DNA of 64,000 nt from an uncultured Prevotellaceae bacterium. GTDB lineage: Bacteria > Bacteroidota > Bacteroidia > Bacteroidales > Bacteroidaceae. Location of the stretch: the NCBI GenBank assembly GCA_902776685.1, contig CACYRB010000001.1:29099-93098 (forward strand). The letters are read 5' to 3'. Below are positions 32,376 to 41,881 of this stretch, in pieces. The notes under the pieces are model-generated. The model made no database searches. It was not told the origin of the DNA and saw only the letters and a list, made by a program, of their open reading frames with translations. How positions within the stretch are numbered: position 1 is the first letter of the stretch; every line of letters begins with the position of its first letter. The position numbers and the translations under genes were made by a program.

Positions 32376-34202
32376 TTACTCGCACTTCACCCAGACTTTC
32401 ATCTTCGATGCCTCGCGGTTGTCCCATGCATAGTAAGGAATGAGGCGCAACTGTTGGCTGCCATTGTCGGCCACAATGCCGCGGGTCTCTGCCAGTATGC
32501 CGTCGGGCTGCCAGAGCGTGAAGCGGGTTTGCGGCGTGAGCAGGAAGGAGTCGTAGCTGGCTACATTGTCAATCTCTTCGGCACAATAGACCAGCGGGCC
32601 GCGCTGGATGGCACGCATGCCCTCGTCTTCCTTCACACGCGGGTCGGCAGCCACCTGCTCGACGGGCATCTCCATGCGCAGCTCGACGGTGTCGCCAGCC
32701 TTCCACTTGCGTTTGAGAACGGCATAGCCCTTGTCGGTCGTGAACTTCTTATACTCCTTTCCGTTGACCACTATCGTGTAAGCCTTGCACCATCCGGGAA
32801 TGCGAAGTTTGAGGTCTTTCTTCATCTTCGTCCCTATGGTCAGCTTGACATTGCCGTCCCACGGATATTGCGTCTGCATGCTGATGTCGACCTGTCGGCC
32901 GTCGATATCAATCTTGGCCTCGTTACCCATATAGAGGTTCACCCACAAGGCATCGCTGCCGGTTCCGTAAACGTAGTTGCCGATGCTGGGCAGGAAGCGC
33001 GTGATGTTGCTCGGGCAACAGGCACATCCATACCACTCCTTGCGGTGGTGCTTGCCGGCCGACTCCAACGGATTGACGTAGAAGAACCTGTCGCCCTGTA
33101 GGTTGATGCCTGCAAGTACGCCGTTGTACATGGCCCGCTCCAGCACATCGATGTATTTGGCATCGCCCGAGAACTGGTTCATCCTGTAGTTCCAGAGCAC
33201 CATGCCGATAGAGGCGCACGTCTCGCAGTAGGCCGAGGCATTGGGCAGACTGTAGTCTTTGGTAAAGCCTTCGTTCGAAGCCGACTGTCCGATGCCACCG
33301 GTGATGTACATGTTGCGGTCGACCACATCGTGCCACAGCTCGTCAAGCGTCTTTATGTAGCCCGTCTCTTTGTAGGCCGACACGTCGGCCATGCCACAGA
33401 ACAGGTACATCAGTCGCACGGCATGTCCGGTGATGTCGGTCATCTGTGCAACGGGCACGGCATCCTGATAATAAGCCTTGCCCAGTCGTTCGTTGGGTTT
33501 CAGGGCATGTCCGTGTCCGCGTTCCTCCAGCAGCCAATGGGCGAAATCCAGGTATTCCGTCTTGCCGGTCAGCTCGAAGAGCTTCACCAGTGCCAGCTCA
33601 ATCTCCTCGTGTCCTGGAACCCAATGACGCTTGTCGGGCCCGAAGGTCGACATCATGTGGTCGACAAACCGCTCGCATATTTTCACGAAGCGGTCTTTTC
33701 CCGTAGCTCTGTAGTAAGCCACGGCAGCCTCAATCATGTGTCCGGCACAATACATCTCGTGCATATCCATGCTGGTCCACCGCTGGTCAAGGTCTTTCAG
33801 GGTGTAGTAGGTGTTGATGTATCCGTCGTCGAGCTGAGCCTTTCCGATGTAGTCCACCCACTCGTCGATTTTCGCCTCAATCTGTTTGTCGGGATGGTTC
33901 ACAAGGCTGTAGGCCATGCCCTCCAAGGCCTTGTAGACATCGCTATCGTCGAAGCAGATGCCCGAATGTTTACCCTGACCTGATGCTACGTTCTTGAAGT
34001 TACGGATGCGCGCAGTTTTGTTTTCAATCTGGTCGATACACGTGGGCTGCGTTCGCGTGGCATGGCGTTCAAGACGGGGTGTCCAAAACTGGTCGCCGAT
34101 TTTCACGCGCGAGAAATCGACTTGGTTTAACACTTTTGACGGTTGTGCCTGTACAGCCATTGCCAGCACGACAAGCGCCATGGTAAGAAACTTACGGTTC
34201 AT
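32376..34202 (-). CDS. GH127 beta-L-arabinofuranosidase
   Basis: 608 residues with a signal peptide (MALVVLAMAVQA). The (alpha/alpha)6-barrel part carries WVPGHEEIELALVKLFELTG and the zinc-thiolate site of GH127: AYCETCAS (E327, C329) and GCACCPSN (C395, C396); the last Cys is the nucleophile in HypBA1-type enzymes. Known members remove beta-L-arabinofuranose from hydroxyproline-linked arabinans or plant glycans. In an operon with a GH51 gene upstream and the C26 lipoprotein downstream. Confidence 0.93.
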   Translation of the reverse strand: MNRKFLTMALVVLAMAVQAQPSKVLNQVDFSRVKIGDQFWTPRLERHATRTQPTCIDQIENKTARIRNFKNVASGQGKHSGICFDDSDVYKALEGMAYSLVNHPDKQIEAKIDEWVDYIGKAQLDDGYINTYYTLKDLDQRWTSMDMHEMYCAGHMIEAAVAYYRATGKDRFVKICERFVDHMMSTFGPDKRHWVPGHEEIELALVKLFELTGKTEYLDFAHWLLEERGHGHALKPNERLGKAYYQDAVPVAQMTDITGHAVRLMYLFCGMADVSAYKETGYIKTLDELWHDVVDRNMYITGGIGQSASNEGFTKDYSLPNASAYCETCASIGMVLWNYRMNQFSGDAKYIDVLERAMYNGVLAGINLQGDRFFYVNPLESAGKHHRKEWYGCACCPSNITRFLPSIGNYVYGTGSDALWVNLYMGNEAKIDIDGRQVDISMQTQYPWDGNVKLTIGTKMKKDLKLRIPGWCKAYTIVVNGKEYKKFTTDKGYAVLKRKWKAGDTVELRMEMPVEQVAADPRVKEDEGMRAIQRGPLVYCAEEIDNVASYDSFLLTPQTRFTLWQPDGILAETRGIVADNGSQQLRLIPYYAWDNREASKMKVWVKCE

Positions 34203-34250
34203 AAAAATAATGAGTAATGTGTAATGTATAATGAGTAATGAGAGCGGGCG

Positions 34251-35855
34251 TTACTTTCGTGTGCAACGGACGATGACGAGTCCGCACGGCTGGATGCTGA
34301 AGTCGGGCGAGGGCGAGGTCACCTGTCGGGCAACCACATTGTCGCGGTTGTCGGCACTGTTGGCAGCGGTCACATCGTCGGACTCTACGCTCCACGCCTC
34401 TACTACGTGGTAGCCTGCGGGCAGTAGCAGGCCGACTGCCTGGCTCTGCGTGTAGGAGCGGTTGACGAGCGATATGTTGATGCTGCCGTCGTCGTCGGCT
34501 GTTGCCGCACAATCGAGATAGCAAAGGTCGGGTGTCATGTTATCCACGATGGTCTCGTTGTCGCCCTCGACCCTCATGTCGCCCAGTCTGACGCTCTCGA
34601 GGCCAGGGCCTTCAACCTTCAGACTCAGGGTATTTCCCTTCATGAACCGGCGGTAGAGGTCGAACACGTAGTAGCCGCACGACCTGTAGGCATCGTCTTC
34701 GCCGACGGTCTTCAGCAACCCGTGTCCGTTGACGGGGAAGATGTAGTTTGCCATAGCCACATAGGGACTGTTTCGCAGAAAGACGTTGAGCATGGATGCT
34801 GTACTGGCAACATCGTAGACGCGACGGTCGTCTTTACGCGAGAACGAGTAGCCTGAGCCGTTGTAGACGCTGTGGCGATTGTTCCACTCGTCGATGCTGA
34901 AGCTGAGGGGACGGTCTTCGCGTCCCGCGCTCTTGTTGTAGCTCTTCAGCAGGTCGATGTTCAACTTCAGGTTTTCTTCCACCCGCACTGGGGCGAACAG
35001 GGTTCGCTCCGGGGTCTGGAGCTTGCGGTCGTTGACCTGCGCCGTGATGTAGTAGTGCAACGTGAGGTAGTCGAGCTGGTCGCCACAGCGTGCAATCACT
35101 TTCCTGTTCCATGCGCTGGTTCGCCCGACACCGAGCAGGCTCAGGCTTGGGTCGACACACTTGAGCATCTTGCTCCACACGGCCAGCTGCTCGGCATAGT
35201 ACTCGGCCGTCTCAGCCTTATGTATGCTTACACCTAGATAGTTCTCGTTGCCAATGCACCAAAACTTCACATTGTAGGGCTCAGGATGTCCGTATGCTGC
35301 GCGCAGTGCGCCCATCTGCGAGGTACGAGGACCGTTGACGTACTCCACCCAGTCGACAGCATCGTCGAGGGTCACTTCCCTGACCGTACTGTTGCCCATA
35401 CAGATGTTGATATAGGGTTCGGTGCCGATTTTACTGCACCACGACAAAAACTCGTCAGTGCCGAAGGTGTAATATTCCATTCCGCCCCAAACATGCTCCT
35501 TCTCAGCTACACGGCTCTCTTTCGGCCCTATGCCCTTTCGCCAGTCGTAGTCGTAGATGGCTGTGCCGGCAGGCCAGCGCATCACGGGAATGTTGAGCGG
35601 CTTCAGCAGGTCAATGACCTTTTCGTTCTCCTTGCCCTCATTGTTGACAACGCCACCATAGATGACGGCATCGTTACAGTCTTCAAGCATCTGCCCGTAA
35701 ATCATCGGATTGACCTTTGCCGTCGACGTCGTTTCCATAACGGTGACAAAAGTGGTTTCGCCCCCGACTACGACTTGCCTGTAGGTCGGTTCCTGTGCCC
35801 CGAGCGTAACAGATAGACTCTGTATCAGTGCGATGACAAATAATTTTTTATTCAT
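34251..35855 (-). CDS. GH51 alpha-L-arabinofuranosidase
   Basis: 534 residues with a signal peptide (about 1-20). Clan GH-A motifs: VNPMIYGQMLED, VMRWPAGTA, acid/base FWCIGNEN (E204) and nucleophile SFSIDEWNNR (E323), with a C-terminal beta-sandwich. It cleaves terminal alpha-L-arabinofuranose from arabinan or arabinoxylan. First gene of the arabinose-releasing operon (gap of 48 bp to GH127). The region upstream (35856-36099) is repeat-filled and shows no clear promoter. Confidence 0.93.
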   Translation of the reverse strand: MNKKLFVIALIQSLSVTLGAQEPTYRQVVVGGETTFVTVMETTSTAKVNPMIYGQMLEDCNDAVIYGGVVNNEGKENEKVIDLLKPLNIPVMRWPAGTAIYDYDWRKGIGPKESRVAEKEHVWGGMEYYTFGTDEFLSWCSKIGTEPYINICMGNSTVREVTLDDAVDWVEYVNGPRTSQMGALRAAYGHPEPYNVKFWCIGNENYLGVSIHKAETAEYYAEQLAVWSKMLKCVDPSLSLLGVGRTSAWNRKVIARCGDQLDYLTLHYYITAQVNDRKLQTPERTLFAPVRVEENLKLNIDLLKSYNKSAGREDRPLSFSIDEWNNRHSVYNGSGYSFSRKDDRRVYDVASTASMLNVFLRNSPYVAMANYIFPVNGHGLLKTVGEDDAYRSCGYYVFDLYRRFMKGNTLSLKVEGPGLESVRLGDMRVEGDNETIVDNMTPDLCYLDCAATADDDGSINISLVNRSYTQSQAVGLLLPAGYHVVEAWSVESDDVTAANSADNRDNVVARQVTSPSPDFSIQPCGLVIVRCTRK

Positions 35856-35966
35856 ATTCTTCGTATTATTTATTCTTTATGTTAACGTTAACCTTAACTG
35901 GTGCATCAACGCAATTACTCACTATTCGAAGCGCACGCCTTCCCCTGCATGCTAATGGAGAGTTAT

Positions 35967-36118
35967 CACTTAATCACAATTTTACATAAATCGTTCACGC
36001 TCGGCAGAAATGAAGCGAGCTTCTTTCTGCTCTCACTTAATCACGATTTTACATAAATCGTTCACGCTCGGCAGAAATGAAGCGAGCTTCTTTCTGCTCT
36101 CACTTAATCACGATTTTC
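35967..36118. repeat. Hairpin element B, tandem 67-bp units
   Basis: CACTTAATCACGATTTT at 35967 (one mismatch), 36034 and 36101; exact 67-bp period. The copy at 36101 is the stop codon and last codons of the T9SS cargo gene. Between copies lie an AAATCGT arm, CGCTCGG, a hairpin (GCAGAAA/TTTCTGC with inner GAAGC/GCTTC) and TCTCACTTAA. Confidence 0.85.
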
Positions 36119-38715
36119 TTCCCTTCTGATATATATACGCCTGGTTTGGACGATGGATGGTACCACGAATTACTCGTATTACCCGAAGAGGAAGAGATTT
36201 TCCGGCCTTGCAAGTCGTAAATGGAGGAGGGATGAGAGATGAGGGATGATGGATTATTACTTCCATCCTTCATCCTTAATCCTTCATCCAGGATTCCCGT
36301 CGGCTCACCTTCAAAGCCAATATAATATTTCACCTTATCTCCGCTCTCGACGGGCAAAGCCAGATATGCGCGATTGCCTGCAAGCCGCTCCTCGCCGACA
36401 GGCTGACGGAAAATGATCTTCCCTTCCTCGTCTGAGTCTGCCGCAAGCATATAGTTAGCATATCCGCCAGACGTTGCGGTAAGGACACTTGGCTCTACAT
36501 TCGGCCTCAGCATATTGGTTTCTGACTCCTCAGGCAGTGCGTCTGCAATTCTCAGTGTCACGCTTTCTTTCTCCTTGCCATAGAGAATAACGCCGGTATT
36601 TGCAGGTATATTGTCTGTTTGCGACAAAATAACTTTATCGCCCGACAGTTCCGTGGCGAAATATGCAGCAACGTCCTCGGTCTCGACGACATAGGGATAG
36701 GCATCGCTGAATGTGCAGAAACCGTTGGTCAGACTCAGTTCATATCTTTTCTCATATTTAAACGGTGTTCCGTTGGCCGATGTCAGCACATCGCCGCTCA
36801 CCAGGTCTTTCAGTCCTCCTACTGGTTTCCCATTGTTTTTCTTGACAACTACAGGCACATAGTCTCTGACGAGAACGTCGCCTTCATACACTTTGAAACG
36901 ATAGAGTTTCATAAACGATGGCCAGTCTCTGCGCATACCAGCATTGTCGAGGTCGAAGATATACATGGGATATGCACCGTCTGTCATTGTTCCCGCTGCA
37001 GGTATAGTGGCATACGGACTCTCGCTGGCGTCGTTATAGACGTATGCGCCATCCTTGCTGGCTACGATTCTGATTTTCTCTCCTCTCGGAATATCGACAG
37101 TACCGACGCCGCGGCGCGGACAGTCAAACGTTCCTTTCCACAATACACTGGCATCATCCATGTAGGAGAAAAAGTTAAACGCCTGGTTGTAAGCCGCAGT
37201 GCGTGCGCCAAACAATACCGACGGCTGTCCTTTGGGCGTACCGAGCTCGTTGATGTCGCACTCCAGTTCTATCCGCGTGTTAGATTTATGAATATATCCG
37301 GTATTGATATATGGAGCCGGGTCCATGTCGAATGTCGACTCAATGTATCTGACGGGAGAGGTTTCCATTGGCTCCTCAACCGGGCTGGTATCTGAAGGCG
37401 TTACAAAAGGGGTTGAGTTGCTTGAGAACAAGGTCTCGCCCGTCAGCCTGTCTTTCAGTCCGCCTTTGCCGTCTTCCGCAGCAACAGGCACGTAGTCTTT
37501 CACCATCTCTCCGTTTTCATAGATCTGGAAACTGTATAGTTTCATATAGGCATACCAGGGCCGGCTGCCATCCTTCACCGTATTCTTCTCGTCTAACGCA
37601 AAGATGTACATGGGATAGTCGGCTGCGAAATCTATGTCTTTCTTTGCCGAGTTGTCTAATACTACCGATGGCGACGAGCTATACCCCCCCTCGGTTTCAG
37701 CATAGAAATACGCACCTGTGTTGTCGGCAACTACCTTATACTTTTTACCACATTCAATAGCTTTGTCACCAATCACTTCCGGCGAGTTGTATTTTGCGAA
37801 ATCGTATCGCCCGTTCCATTGCCGGTTATTGGAATTGCCAGAAATGAAAGCATGCAGCACAAAGCTTTTCTCTGTGGCCGATGTGCGTGCACCGAACAGA
37901 GAGATATTCTCATTGGGCGATGAGTGTTGGTTAGAAATGTTACATTCCATAACCACCTTGGTCGTAGACTTTGGTTTGTAACCCGTGTTGATGTATGCTC
38001 CGACAGTAGGATTTGTATACACACTCTCGATATAAGCAACCTCTTTCAATTCATCAGAATCATTCGTGCCATACACAAACGGAGCACTGTTTGGCGAGAA
38101 TAACAGGTCGCCGCTATTCTTTTCAAGCAGGCCCGTATCTCCATCACTGGTTACTACGGGCACATAGTCTTTTACAAGTTCCTCACCCTCGTATATCTGA
38201 AAGCTGTATAGGCGCATATAGGTTGGCGAGGTGTACACGCTGCAATAGTGATGCAAATTGAAGATATATATCGGCGTGGTACCATCGGCAATGGCTTCGT
38301 CGCATACGATTGTAGAATAGGGGACACTCTCGTCGCCCATGTAGATATTGGCCGTATTCCCCTCAGCTTCAATCCTGACTATCTTTCCCACAGGCAACTC
38401 TATATTCCCTGATGCCACTGCCGTGTTGCACTCAAGCATTCCCGTTATCGAGTTGCCTTTGCGATATGAGAAAGCAAATGCTCCAGCCTGTGCTTTCTCG
38501 CGCGTTCCGAACAACACCGAGTTTGCCCCTCCGTCGGTAATTTTGCATTTCATCACAACGCGCGTAGAGGCCGTGTAGACATAGCCGGTATTGATGTATG
38601 GAACGGTCTCCATATCCGTCGTTGTCTCGATATATGCCACTTCCGTGACATCCGGTCTCTGGGCCATCGCAACCGTACTTATCAGTAAGCCTAAAAAAAT
38701 TAATAACTTATTCAT
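36100..38715 (-). CDS. T9SS cargo protein with three LamG-like repeats
   Basis: 871 residues from ATG 38715 (MNKLLIFLGLLISTVAMA signal peptide). Three related domains at about 25-205, 215-430 and 440-640 each begin YIE(S/T)...PYINTGY and contain VLFGAR/LFGTRE, PMYIFDLD and MKLYSFQIYE..LVKDYVPV, a LamG/concanavalin-like beta-sandwich pattern. A further beta domain (NGFCTFSDAYPYVVETED) and a C-terminal sorting domain (YDLQGRKIS ... GVYISEGKKIVIK) follow. Expected to be exported by type IX secretion and anchored or released; likely carbohydrate- or host-binding. The linker before the sorting domain is encoded by low-complexity words also found between genes. Confidence 0.82.
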   Translation of the reverse strand: MNKLLIFLGLLISTVAMAQRPDVTEVAYIETTTDMETVPYINTGYVYTASTRVVMKCKITDGGANSVLFGTREKAQAGAFAFSYRKGNSITGMLECNTAVASGNIELPVGKIVRIEAEGNTANIYMGDESVPYSTIVCDEAIADGTTPIYIFNLHHYCSVYTSPTYMRLYSFQIYEGEELVKDYVPVVTSDGDTGLLEKNSGDLLFSPNSAPFVYGTNDSDELKEVAYIESVYTNPTVGAYINTGYKPKSTTKVVMECNISNQHSSPNENISLFGARTSATEKSFVLHAFISGNSNNRQWNGRYDFAKYNSPEVIGDKAIECGKKYKVVADNTGAYFYAETEGGYSSSPSVVLDNSAKKDIDFAADYPMYIFALDEKNTVKDGSRPWYAYMKLYSFQIYENGEMVKDYVPVAAEDGKGGLKDRLTGETLFSSNSTPFVTPSDTSPVEEPMETSPVRYIESTFDMDPAPYINTGYIHKSNTRIELECDINELGTPKGQPSVLFGARTAAYNQAFNFFSYMDDASVLWKGTFDCPRRGVGTVDIPRGEKIRIVASKDGAYVYNDASESPYATIPAAGTMTDGAYPMYIFDLDNAGMRRDWPSFMKLYRFKVYEGDVLVRDYVPVVVKKNNGKPVGGLKDLVSGDVLTSANGTPFKYEKRYELSLTNGFCTFSDAYPYVVETEDVAAYFATELSGDKVILSQTDNIPANTGVILYGKEKESVTLRIADALPEESETNMLRPNVEPSVLTATSGGYANYMLAADSDEEGKIIFRQPVGEERLAGNRAYLALPVESGDKVKYYIGFEGEPTGILDEGLRMKDGSNNPSSLISHPSSIYDLQGRKISSSSGNTSNSWYHPSSKPGVYISEGKKIVIK

Positions 38716-38904
38716 CTCTGTCGGTTTAAGGTTAAACACAGGGGGGGAAATGGTTTATACCATGTTCTCCCCCTTGCTGCATAGTTCATAGTACATAGTT
38801 CCCGTTCCCGTTGACGTTAACGTAACGTTAACCTTAACTAAAGAATGGTTTTATACCAATGTTCTCCCCCCTTACAAAGGGGGAGTTAGAGGGGGATTTT
38901 TGAC

Positions 38905-38945
38905 TAATCGTTTCTTTAGTACGCTTCGTTTGCGAAGAAAACCAC
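38905..38945. repeat. GTACGCTTCG...CGAAG palindromic repeat
   Basis: GTTTCTTTAGTACGCTTCG, TTTG, CGAAGAAAAC: nested inverted repeat. Partial copies lie at 41425-41450, 41586-41620 and 41625-41650. Confidence 0.6.
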
Positions 38946-38951
38946 TCTTTT

Positions 38952-39125
38952 TCAATCCCACAAAGTTGTGGTAACATCTTCACATTCTTCGTCGTACAGA
39001 GATTCCTTGCCAAGAGCATCGTTGTTGTCAACCTCTGGGCCACTGGCGTTAATCGTGAAACAAAGAGGGTCTGTTGATTTCGCCATTTTTATCACCGGTG
39101 CTATATAATATAATTTCTTTTTCAT
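38952..39125 (-). CDS. Small hypothetical protein between two T9SS cargo genes
   Basis: 57 residues: basic N-terminus MKKKLYYIAPVIKMAKS and an acidic, Thr-containing C-terminus ending YDEECEDVTTTLWD. No signal peptide or membrane helix. Short peptides with a basic start and an acidic, Trp-containing end recur in Prevotella genomes in my experience, but no function is known to me. It lies in the same direction as both flanking cargo genes, 18 bp after hairpin element F. Coding status is supported only by composition and position. Confidence 0.5.
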   Translation of the reverse strand: MKKKLYYIAPVIKMAKSTDPLCFTINASGPEVDNNDALGKESLYDEECEDVTTTLWD

Positions 39126-39143
39126 TTCTGCTTTTTTCTATTT

Positions 39144-39265
39144 AACATAAATTGTTTTCGTTCGACAAAACTGAAACCACCTTTATCTCCTCCACGCTGA
39201 GAGGGGGGGGTGAGATGCCCCCCCTCAGATGATGGATAGGTGATTTTGTTCTACACTCAATTCAG
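39144..39265. repeat. Hairpin element F at the stop of the second T9SS cargo gene
   Basis: A diverged member of the hairpin element family: minus strand AATTGAGTGTAGAAC at the stop codon and TGTCGAACGAAAACAATTT at the far end. The middle is replaced by a GC-rich palindrome (CCCCCCC/GGGGGGG). Outer arms AATTG/CAATT still pair. Confidence 0.55.
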
Positions 39266-41191
39266 TACAACTTTTTTGCCGTTTATAATATAAACACCTT
39301 TTTTCAGAGAAGATGCATTATCCATTTTGCGACCTTGCAGATCGTAAACTCCGCTTGCACTTCTTTCTTCATTGTTCATTAGCGAAGCGCTGCTGATGCC
39401 CGTTGCGTCGTCGGCAAATCCGATATAATATTTTGCATCGGCATTTTGGGGAAGAACGAGATAAGCTTTGCGTGCACTGAGCGTTCCTTCGCCCGAAGTA
39501 GGACGGAAGACACATTCCGTAGGATCTTGATCGCTAAGAGCCAGCAAGTAGTTTGTGCCATCGTCAGAAGTCTGTGCGAGCTGACGTGCTGTCACATTAG
39601 GACGCATGATGTTTTCTGCCGTCGCCTGGTTGCCGTCACTTTCCCTGACGGTCAGTTCAACTTGCTGTGCGCCTTCTCCGTACAGCACCACACCAGTGTT
39701 TGCAGGAATATTGTTCCCTATCTCTGTCAAATTAACAAGATTATCCGAAACTTTCTTTGCCTCGTATGCCTTCACGCCTTCTGTCACAATATTGTATGGA
39801 CGCACGTCGCTGAAAGTGCAGAAACCATTGGTAAGACTCAACGTGAACGTATTTTCATCATCGGTGCTATATGCCAGCGGATTGCTGTTTGCCGAGGTCA
39901 GCACTTCGCCGCTTACAAGGTCCTTCAGTGCACCGACAGTCGTACCATCGCTCATTGTTGCAGCTACAGGCACATAGTCTCTGACAAGTTGGCCATCTTC
40001 ATAGATTTGGAAACTGAAAAGCTTCATGTAACCGAACACCGATGCTGTGCCGCCGGTATTACGAGCAAAGATATATATCGGTGCCGAGTTCTGGAAATCG
40101 GTCTTATAATCATTCAAATCACCCATACGTTCAGACATGGTATACGATGTTTCCGCTCCAGTCATTATTGTAGCCGTCAAATCATCTATGTCGTTTTCAA
40201 AATAGAGAATCTCACCCCAAGGAGCCAACGCTCTTGCGTATGCACGGGCAGCATTGCCAGTACCGAAATCGAAGGGGTTGTCATTGTTCAGATATTGCCA
40301 GAGAGTAAAAGCATTTGTGAGCGGGGTCGATTGTGTAACGGTACCGAAAAGAATACGATTCCCGCTTCCAACATTGTTGACACTGTAGGTCATCTTGACC
40401 TTCGTGCTTGCCGTGGGGCAGTAGCCCGTATTAATATAAGGTGCAGCCGAAGCATTGGCACTTTCGATAAATCTTACGGGTTCCGTGCTTACGACAGCTA
40501 ACGGAGGCTCCGGATAGTTGAACGCCGTTGCATTTGCCGACGTCAGAAACGCATCAGTCTCTGTGTCGTAGAGTCCGGCCACCTTCTGGCCATTCTGACG
40601 GCGGAGCTTGGGAACATAGTTATGCACCAGAAAATCGCCCTCATAAATCTTGAAGCTATAGAGCTTCATGTGGCTTAGCCAGCCTTTCTTAGAGTTGTTG
40701 TCGTTCAAATCAAAAATATACAACGGCTTGGTGCCATCGCCTGCCGTTCCTGTTATGGCGTCGATGGTTCCGTCTGGGGTGCTTGAGCCCTCTTTGTAAA
40801 TCTTCACGCCGTCATCTTTGCTGACGGTAATCCTCACCTTCTCGCCAGTCGGTACATTGCCCGCAGCGGCTCCCATTTTTCGGTTGGGATTATAAGGCCC
40901 GAAATCAAAAGTTCCTGCAAACGAATTCTGAAATTCCTGATTAGCAAAAAAAGTAAAGTTGTCGGCATTTCCAGCAGCAGTACGACCACCAAACAAAACG
41001 GCGTTTGCACCACCAGTGTTACTGCTGATTTCACACTCCATTTCAACGCGGGTGGTTGTCTTGTGGGTGTAACCCGTGTTGATGTACGCATTCGACGTGT
41101 TCTCAATGTAGTCTATATCGGAATAGACCGTTTGCGAAAACATTGTGCCGCAACAAAGCATCGACACAAACAATAGTAGAATTTTCTTCAT
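39257..41191 (-). CDS. T9SS cargo protein with two LamG-like repeats
   Basis: 644 residues with signal peptide MKKILLLFVSMLCCGTMFS. Two LamG-like domains (about 25-225 and 235-435) carry the same signatures as the gene at 36100-38715: AYINTGY, VLFGGR, PLYIFDLND, MKLYSFKIYE and NYVP. Then NGFCTFSDVRPYNIVTEG with NIPANTGVVLYGE, and a sorting domain SGVYDLQGRKM...GVYIINGKKVVLN. A paralogue of the downstream gene with one LamG unit fewer; probably secreted through the T9SS that PorX/PorW serve. Confidence 0.82.
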   Translation of the reverse strand: MKKILLLFVSMLCCGTMFSQTVYSDIDYIENTSNAYINTGYTHKTTTRVEMECEISSNTGGANAVLFGGRTAAGNADNFTFFANQEFQNSFAGTFDFGPYNPNRKMGAAAGNVPTGEKVRITVSKDDGVKIYKEGSSTPDGTIDAITGTAGDGTKPLYIFDLNDNNSKKGWLSHMKLYSFKIYEGDFLVHNYVPKLRRQNGQKVAGLYDTETDAFLTSANATAFNYPEPPLAVVSTEPVRFIESANASAAPYINTGYCPTASTKVKMTYSVNNVGSGNRILFGTVTQSTPLTNAFTLWQYLNNDNPFDFGTGNAARAYARALAPWGEILYFENDIDDLTATIMTGAETSYTMSERMGDLNDYKTDFQNSAPIYIFARNTGGTASVFGYMKLFSFQIYEDGQLVRDYVPVAATMSDGTTVGALKDLVSGEVLTSANSNPLAYSTDDENTFTLSLTNGFCTFSDVRPYNIVTEGVKAYEAKKVSDNLVNLTEIGNNIPANTGVVLYGEGAQQVELTVRESDGNQATAENIMRPNVTARQLAQTSDDGTNYLLALSDQDPTECVFRPTSGEGTLSARKAYLVLPQNADAKYYIGFADDATGISSASLMNNEERSASGVYDLQGRKMDNASSLKKGVYIINGKKVVLN

Positions 41192-41460
41192 AATCTTTTT
41201 ATAAAATTTTAAAGTTTACTTTTGATACTATGATACTATTAATTTACATCATTTTACAGATATGCGATGTAAAGTTAGCTACATTTCTGATATAACACAA
41301 ACATTTCAGCACAAGTATTAACACGAGTTAACAATAAGTATGTGTATTTAACACACATTAATGGGATTAAGACATAAATCATCAGAAAAAAGATACTTTT
41401 TTATCGACAGTCTTAAACTATTTATCGAAATCGTTTCTTTAGTACGCTTTTTGAAAGTTG

Positions 41461-41544
41461 AAAGTTGAAAATCGTGATTAAGCAAGAGAAGACCAAGCTT
41501 GCTTGAAGTCTTCCGAGCGTGAACGATTTATGTAAAGTTGAAAA
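41461..41544. repeat. Hairpin element C (no gene attached)
   Basis: AAAGTTGAAAA at 41461-41471 and 41534-41544, a 73-bp period. Between them are TCGTGATTAAG, a hairpin (AAGAC/GTCTT with AAGCTTGCTT), CCGAGCGTGAACGATTTATG. It matches element B in the outer parts. It lies in the 1.16-kb gap 41192-42354, which otherwise holds palindromic words and no credible gene. Confidence 0.7.
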
Positions 41545-41881
41545 ATTCTGTTATTTCTGCGATTTCAGCGAGAGATTATAAGTCATCGTTTTTATAGTAC
41601 GCTTCGCTTGCGAAGAAAACGCAAAAAGTACGCTTTGTTTGCGAAGAAATGAAAAAAATACATATAAACATATGATTTAAAACAAAAAATGTCAAACTCC
41701 GATTGTTAAAATTTGGGCGGTGGCGAGGGAAATTTTAACGCGCCTATTGGTCGAAAATATCAGCTGTGGAACAATGGTCCACGCAATAGAAAATATCGCC
41801 TCACAAAAAGTGTATTGCAAATTGCTTTCGCTCAATGTGTTACAACACTATTCACTTATCACTTTTCACTCTTCACTTCCA

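Noticed and set aside
35967-36118. Hairpin units as integron attC sites
   Set aside because: Size and folding are similar, but the conserved GTTRRRY core and its partner are absent, units sit at stop codons and promoters rather than between cassettes, and no integrase is present.
38834-39043. 69-codon ORF on the minus strand between the cargo genes
   Set aside because: It overlaps the more coding-like 57-codon frame and reads through palindromic repeats.
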